Source: Odoribacter sp.
GTDB lineage: Bacteria; Bacteroidota; Bacteroidia; Bacteroidales; Marinifilaceae
Direction of reading: 5' to 3'
Assembly: GCA_020024465.1 (NCBI GenBank)
Contig: JAHHTT010000046.1
Span: forward strand, 1-18,376
DNA length: 18,376 nucleotides
In this document: one piece after another, positions 15,642 to 18,376 of the stretch
Numbering within the stretch: the first letter of the stretch is position 1
Layout: every line of letters starts with the position of its first letter
Made by a program: the position numbers and the translations under genes
The notes under the pieces: generated by a model
Databases searched by the model: none
The model's input: the letters and a program-made list of their open reading frames with translations, nothing else
Told to the model about the DNA's origin: nothing

Positions 15642-15742
15642 TCGCTAATCGGAATCAAAAAAACTAAAAAGGCTACAAGTTGAAATTGGAGTCAATCAAT
15701 GGCTTATAGCCTTTTTATAAAGACCGGTTTGGTGATTAGCGA
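15642..15742. repeat. 9-bp inverted repeat framing the rnc/efp terminator
   Basis: TCGCTAATC at 15642-15650 is repeated in inverted form as GATTAGCGA at 15734-15742. The right copy covers the efp stop codon (15736-15738) and the left copy begins just after the rnc stop. They enclose the terminator hairpin and would allow an outer stem in transcripts from either side. Confidence 0.5.
15666..15716. terminator. Bidirectional intrinsic terminator between rnc and efp
   Basis: AAAAAGGCTA (15666-15675) pairs with TAGCCTTTTT (15707-15716). The inner part can extend with shorter stems such as AAG/CTT and ATTG/CAAT. The A-run and T-run on the two sides suit termination in both directions. Confidence 0.8.
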
Positions 15743-16302
15743 ACGCGCTCTACATATGAGCCGTCAGCGGTTGAAACTCGGATTTTTTCTCCTGTTTCAA
15801 CAAATAAAGGCACCATTACTCTAGCTCCGGTCTCAACCTCTGCTGATTTCAATGCGGTAGAAGAAGCAGTATCTCCCTTTAATCCCGGTTCTGTATATGT
15901 TACTTCCAACACTACGCTAGGCATTAATTCAACGTATAGTGGAGTTTCCGTATCTGCATGTACCACCATTTCCACAGCATCTCCTTCTTTCAAGAATTGC
16001 GGTGCGTTGATTAGTTCTTCTGGGATATTGATTTGTTCGTAAGTTTCGGTGTGCATCATCACATAGTCGCTACCATCTTTGTATAGGAACTGGTACGGAC
16101 GTCTTTCGATACGTGCTGTGTCGATTTTGATTCCTGATGTAAAGGTGTTTTCCAAAATTCTCCCGGTTTTTACATTTCTCAGTTTGGTTCTAACAAAAGC
16201 CGGACCTTTGCCGGGTTTTACATGTTGGAACTGTACGATTGTATATAAATCGTCTTTAAATACAATACATAATCCGTTGCGGAAATCTGCTGTTGTTGCC
16301 AT
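15736..16302 (-). CDS. efp: Translation elongation factor P
   Basis: Binds the ribosome between P and E sites and relieves stalling at consecutive prolines. The 188-residue protein has the three-domain EF-P layout: a KOW-like N-terminal domain (about 1-63), a central OB domain (about 66-125) and a C-terminal OB domain (about 130-187, ending DGSYVERVR). The tip loop that reaches the peptidyl-transferase centre is HVKPGKGPAFVR, placing K32 at the position modified by lysylation or other routes in other bacteria; no modifying enzyme gene (epmA/epmB, earP or ymfI-like) is in this window. It is convergent with rnc, with a clear promoter of its own and a 5' leader of about 30 bases. Confidence 0.96.
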   Translation of the reverse strand: MATTADFRNGLCIVFKDDLYTIVQFQHVKPGKGPAFVRTKLRNVKTGRILENTFTSGIKIDTARIERRPYQFLYKDGSDYVMMHTETYEQINIPEELINAPQFLKEGDAVEMVVHADTETPLYVELMPSVVLEVTYTEPGLKGDTASSTALKSAEVETGARVMVPLFVETGEKIRVSTADGSYVERVR

Positions 16303-16339
16303 TTGTTCTAATCTTTTAATGTGTATTTATTTTAGGTTG

Positions 16340-16370
16340 CAAATGTAGTAAAAACAGATAAATCTGCCAA
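16340..16370 (-). promoter_or_regulatory. Promoter of efp
   Basis: On the minus strand TTG (16368-16370) is followed after 20 bp by TACATTTG (16340-16347), a full match to TAnnTTTG, 37 bp before the efp ATG. One of the two clearest promoters in the window. Confidence 0.7.
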
Positions 16371-16684
16371 GTAGTCATGACATTAACATCCATCTCTTAT
16401 AGAAAAGGATGGGAGGCATGTGTTTAATTGGAATCAAATATTCTTGTCTTTTTTATAGGTATAGTTTCCGGATTTCAGAATTGTAAAAAAATCATGGGCA
16501 AAATAGTACTAAGCCAATGGTAAGACCCACCCCTGTTCAAATCTTTTGGCGATTCTGTTATTGAACATAATATTGATTGTTTTTTTATTATAAAATATAG
16601 AATTCATTGGGTACAAATGTATGAATACATTTATTTGCTTTAATTGTTCTGGAACGTGAAAATTGTATAGATTTTGAAATTTTT
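16371..16684. other. AT-rich gene-less stretch with two inverted repeats
   Basis: No open frame of note is seen beyond very short ones (for example 19 codons on the minus strand, MFNNRIAKRFEQGWVLPLA). Two inverted repeats are present. TGTTCAA (16534-16540) pairs with TTGAACA (16561-16567) across a 20-base loop. AAATGTAT and ATACATTT (16615-16632) form a near-continuous palindrome with a 2-base centre, and it contains CAAATGTA, a full -7 box match for the minus strand. By hand count 16561-16680 is only about 21% G+C. No function is assigned. Confidence 0.4.
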
Positions 16685-17047
16685 GATGAACAATATGGAG
16701 CAGACGGTTATGACTTCCGATACTAAACGATGCCCCAAGTGTTGATGCCGATGAATGTCATAGCCAAATATCCTATATCTCTGTATGAGGGAAGCGGCAG
16801 TTGCAATGGGAGCAAAGTCGGAGGATATGCATACCGCGACAGGAATGTTTTTGTGTTCCGGAAGGGCAAAGAGGCTCGTTTCTAATAACAGTTTGGATGC
16901 GAATATGAATTTTTGAGTCCCATGCTGTTTCTTCGGGAGGTTAGATAGCGGTGGTAAAGATAATGGTTTACTTTTTTTGTGATAGACTTGTACAATTATC
17001 TTTGTTTTTATACTTTTGGTTGTTGAAAAAATAAGTCTTGTTAAATA
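16640..17047 (-). pseudogene. 135-codon open frame without upstream start codon; possible gene remnant or repeat
   Basis: Reading the minus strand, 16643-17047 has 135 sense codons in a row between stops at 17048-17050 and 16640-16642, but no in-frame ATG or GTG; the only TTG codons fall in its last third. The better-looking part reads FALPEHKNIPVAVCISSDF, then a region with GYDIHRHQHLGHRLV. I do not recognise the family. The first about 30 codons overlap the porin promoter, so coding, if any, would start later. The plus strand over the same DNA also has short open frames: a 51-codon ORF from ATG 16730 to 16885, and a 19-codon one at 16686-16745 ending in RCPKC. G+C rises from about 21% (16561-16680) to about 47% (16741-16860). 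Decayed gene, part of a mobile or repeated element, or an untranslated RNA are all possible; none is shown. Confidence 0.25.
16976..17018 (+). promoter_or_regulatory. Two overlapping promoters ahead of the porin gene
   Basis: P1: TTTG (16976-16979), 17 bp, TATCTTTG (16997-17004). P2: TTG (16988-16990), 20 bp, TACTTTTG (17011-17018). Both -7 boxes match TAnnTTTG fully and lie 14 bp apart. The leader to the ATG at 17079 would be roughly 55-70 bases. Confidence 0.65.
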
Positions 17048-17078
17048 TTAATTTTTTCAATTCCATATTTGAATAATC

Positions 17079-18230
17079 ATGATGAGAAAAATTTCCAGAA
17101 GTTTTATTTCGTTTTTTTTATTGGCCACGGTTTTCAGTGTAGGAGGGACGTTGCCGAAACAGGCAACTGCGCAAAATCACAATGTTCCGAAAGATAATCC
17201 TTTGCAATGGCGCTTGATTGGAAGGGTATTTTTTGATGGCGGCATATTTATGAATGACACCTTGGGATGGGACAATGCTTTTCAGGTGCATGATGTCCGT
17301 TTGGGAACAGTTGTGAAGATTTATGACCATTGGGAAGTAAAAATAGAATTGGGATATGCAGATAAAAAAGTCAGTATGAAAGATGTTTTTTTGAGTTATA
17401 AGCTTGATAATCATTCTTTTCGTTTGGGATACGCTTACGAACCATGGGGAAATGCGCGTGTTGGTACTGCCAGTTTTCGTTTTATGCAGAATGCTACGGC
17501 AGATAATGTTTTAGGGCAGGGACGTCAATTGGGGATCAGTTACAGTTACAATTATAATTGGATAAATGTGATGGCCGGAGTGTTCAGCGGAGGGGATATT
17601 CAGACCTCGGGACAAATGAATCAGGGATATTCCGTAGCTGCTAAATTTATCGGTCGACCACTAATGAAAGATGGCAAAGTGTTGCATCTGGCAGTAGCTC
17701 CCCGTTTTGCCGAAGGTAAGGATGAGTTGGATTTCATGGGAGGAGTGCCGACCAATTTGGTATCGAAAAGCGAAAATGGTTTTGTGGATGCATCGGTTGA
17801 TCGGGTAATTAACTCTTGGAAGTTGGATGCGGAGTGTATTTTTATTTATGACAAATGGTATTTTCAGGGACAGTATTTGTTTGCTCATTTAAACCGTAGT
17901 GGTGGGAGCAATTTTAATGGAAAGGGAGGTTATGCACAGGCCGGTTATTTGATTTTGGGAGAAAAGCATAATTATAATGTATTGACAGGCATGATAGGTA
18001 ATCCGGCTCCTAAAAGTCTGGAACTGTTGCTGCGTTATGATAACGTAAATCTCAATAATGCTGGTGTGCGTGGAGGACGTTTGTCAGATATTACAGTTGG
18101 TGTAAATTATTTTATCAACAAGTATATTGCAGCTAAATTGAATTATACCCGAATGATGGTAGGAGATTTTTCTCCTAAAGGTGGAGGAGATTTTGATTTA
18201 TTGCAGGCGCGTATGCAGATTAGTTTTTAA
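17079..18230 (+). CDS. Outer-membrane porin, phosphate-selective porin O/P-like
   Basis: 383-residue beta-barrel protein. A signal peptide is evident: MMRKISRS, a hydrophobic core (9-23) and a probable cleavage after A31 in QATAQN. The mature part shows alternating polar/hydrophobic strands with many aromatic and glycine residues, for example WRLIGRVFFDGGIFMND (44-60), VHDVRLGTVVKIYDHWEVKI and FRLGYAYEPWGNARVG, and ends in a terminal phenylalanine (ARMQISF), the usual signal for outer-membrane insertion by the BAM complex. The pattern of an N-terminal RGRxFFDGG-like strand followed by DVRLG matches the OprO/OprP-like family annotated widely in Bacteroidetes. Actual phosphate selectivity is not shown by sequence, and no phosphate-uptake genes are adjacent. 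Start: ATG ATG at 17079/17082; either gives the same mature protein. Strong tandem promoters precede it. Confidence 0.85.
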   Translation: MMRKISRSFISFFLLATVFSVGGTLPKQATAQNHNVPKDNPLQWRLIGRVFFDGGIFMNDTLGWDNAFQVHDVRLGTVVKIYDHWEVKIELGYADKKVSMKDVFLSYKLDNHSFRLGYAYEPWGNARVGTASFRFMQNATADNVLGQGRQLGISYSYNYNWINVMAGVFSGGDIQTSGQMNQGYSVAAKFIGRPLMKDGKVLHLAVAPRFAEGKDELDFMGGVPTNLVSKSENGFVDASVDRVINSWKLDAECIFIYDKWYFQGQYLFAHLNRSGGSNFNGKGGYAQAGYLILGEKHNYNVLTGMIGNPAPKSLELLLRYDNVNLNNAGVRGGRLSDITVGVNYFINKYIAAKLNYTRMMVGDFSPKGGGDFDLLQARMQISF

Positions 18231-18234
18231 AATA

Positions 18235-18254
18235 ATATTTAAATTATTAAATAT
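18235..18254 (+). other. AT-only hairpin after the porin gene
   Basis: ATATTTAA and TTAAATAT are separated by ATTA, just past the porin stop codon. The stem has no G-C pairs and no T-run follows, so it is a poor intrinsic terminator; it may protect the mRNA end or be chance. Confidence 0.25.
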
Positions 18255-18332
18255 CACAGATGCAATAGGGATACAGTAGCTTACCATTTTGACATAATCT
18301 CATGCATAATATAATGGGGAGTGTACTTTTTC

Positions 18333-18362
18333 TTGTATATTGGCATTTTTTCTGTATCTTGC
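18333..18362 (+). promoter_or_regulatory. Possible promoter for a gene beyond the right edge
   Basis: TTG (18333-18335), 19 bp, then TATCTTGC (18355-18362), which resembles TAnnTTTG with one T missing. No start codon follows within the window, so this is only a weak suggestion. Confidence 0.25.
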
Positions 18363-18376
18363 CATTGTTTATTAAT

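Noticed and set aside
16525..16555. GTTCAAATC resembling a tRNA T-arm
   Set aside because: The bases flanking the loop do not form the T-stem, and no acceptor, D or anticodon arm can be found around it.
16686..16745. 19-codon ORF ending in a CPKC motif, possible zinc-ribbon protein
   Set aside because: A single CPKC pair followed at once by a stop codon is not enough for a zinc ribbon; kept only as part of the unexplained island.
18289..18315. E. coli-like promoter TTGACA ... TATAAT
   Set aside because: The spacer is only 15 bp and the primary sigma factor of this phylum uses TTTG / TAnnTTTG instead, so the match is probably chance in AT-rich DNA.

Overview
This window looks like chromosomal DNA from a member of the order Bacteroidales. 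The main reasons are Bacteroidetes-type promoters (a -7 box TAnnTTTG with a TTG/TTTG about 17-20 bp upstream) in front of most transcription units, the lack of clear Shine-Dalgarno sequences, the epimerase-type threonine dehydrogenase, a DnaE of about 1250 residues, and the purN / acpP-fabF-rnc arrangement. The family is not certain; Odoribacteraceae is only a guess. Composition is AT-rich.

Layout. 1-201 (-) is the N-terminal part of an ECF sigma factor cut by the window edge, divergent from rnhA (RNase HI, +) and followed by an epimerase-type L-threonine 3-dehydrogenase (+). A strong hairpin separates this from a convergent lipoprotein alpha/beta-hydrolase (1900-3294, -). That gene diverges from rnr (RNase R, +) across a short gap holding a 22-bp perfect palindrome. 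After rnr come a CstA-family transporter and an overlapping M23 metallopeptidase, then a bidirectional terminator. On the minus strand follow trxA and the purN-dnaE pair. Divergent from purN is the acpP-fabF-rnc cluster, which ends in a terminator shared with convergent efp (-). A 776-bp stretch without a recognised gene (16303-17078) separates efp from an outer-membrane porin of the phosphate-selective O/P type (17079-18230, +).

Functionally this is mostly housekeeping: RNA decay and processing (RNase HI, RNase R, RNase III), replication (DnaE), translation (EF-P), fatty-acid synthesis (ACP, FabF), purine synthesis (PurN), thiol redox (TrxA), plus envelope and transport proteins (lipoprotein hydrolase, M23 peptidase, CstA, porin). 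I see no tRNA, rRNA, CRISPR array, intact insertion sequence or prophage.

I find no convincing new multi-gene system. The items that most deserve a second look are the gene-less region at 16.4-17.05 kb, which has an abrupt GC jump and a 135-codon open frame without a usable upstream start codon; the 22-bp palindrome at 3305-3326; and the HxD in place of HxH in the M23 peptidase active site.
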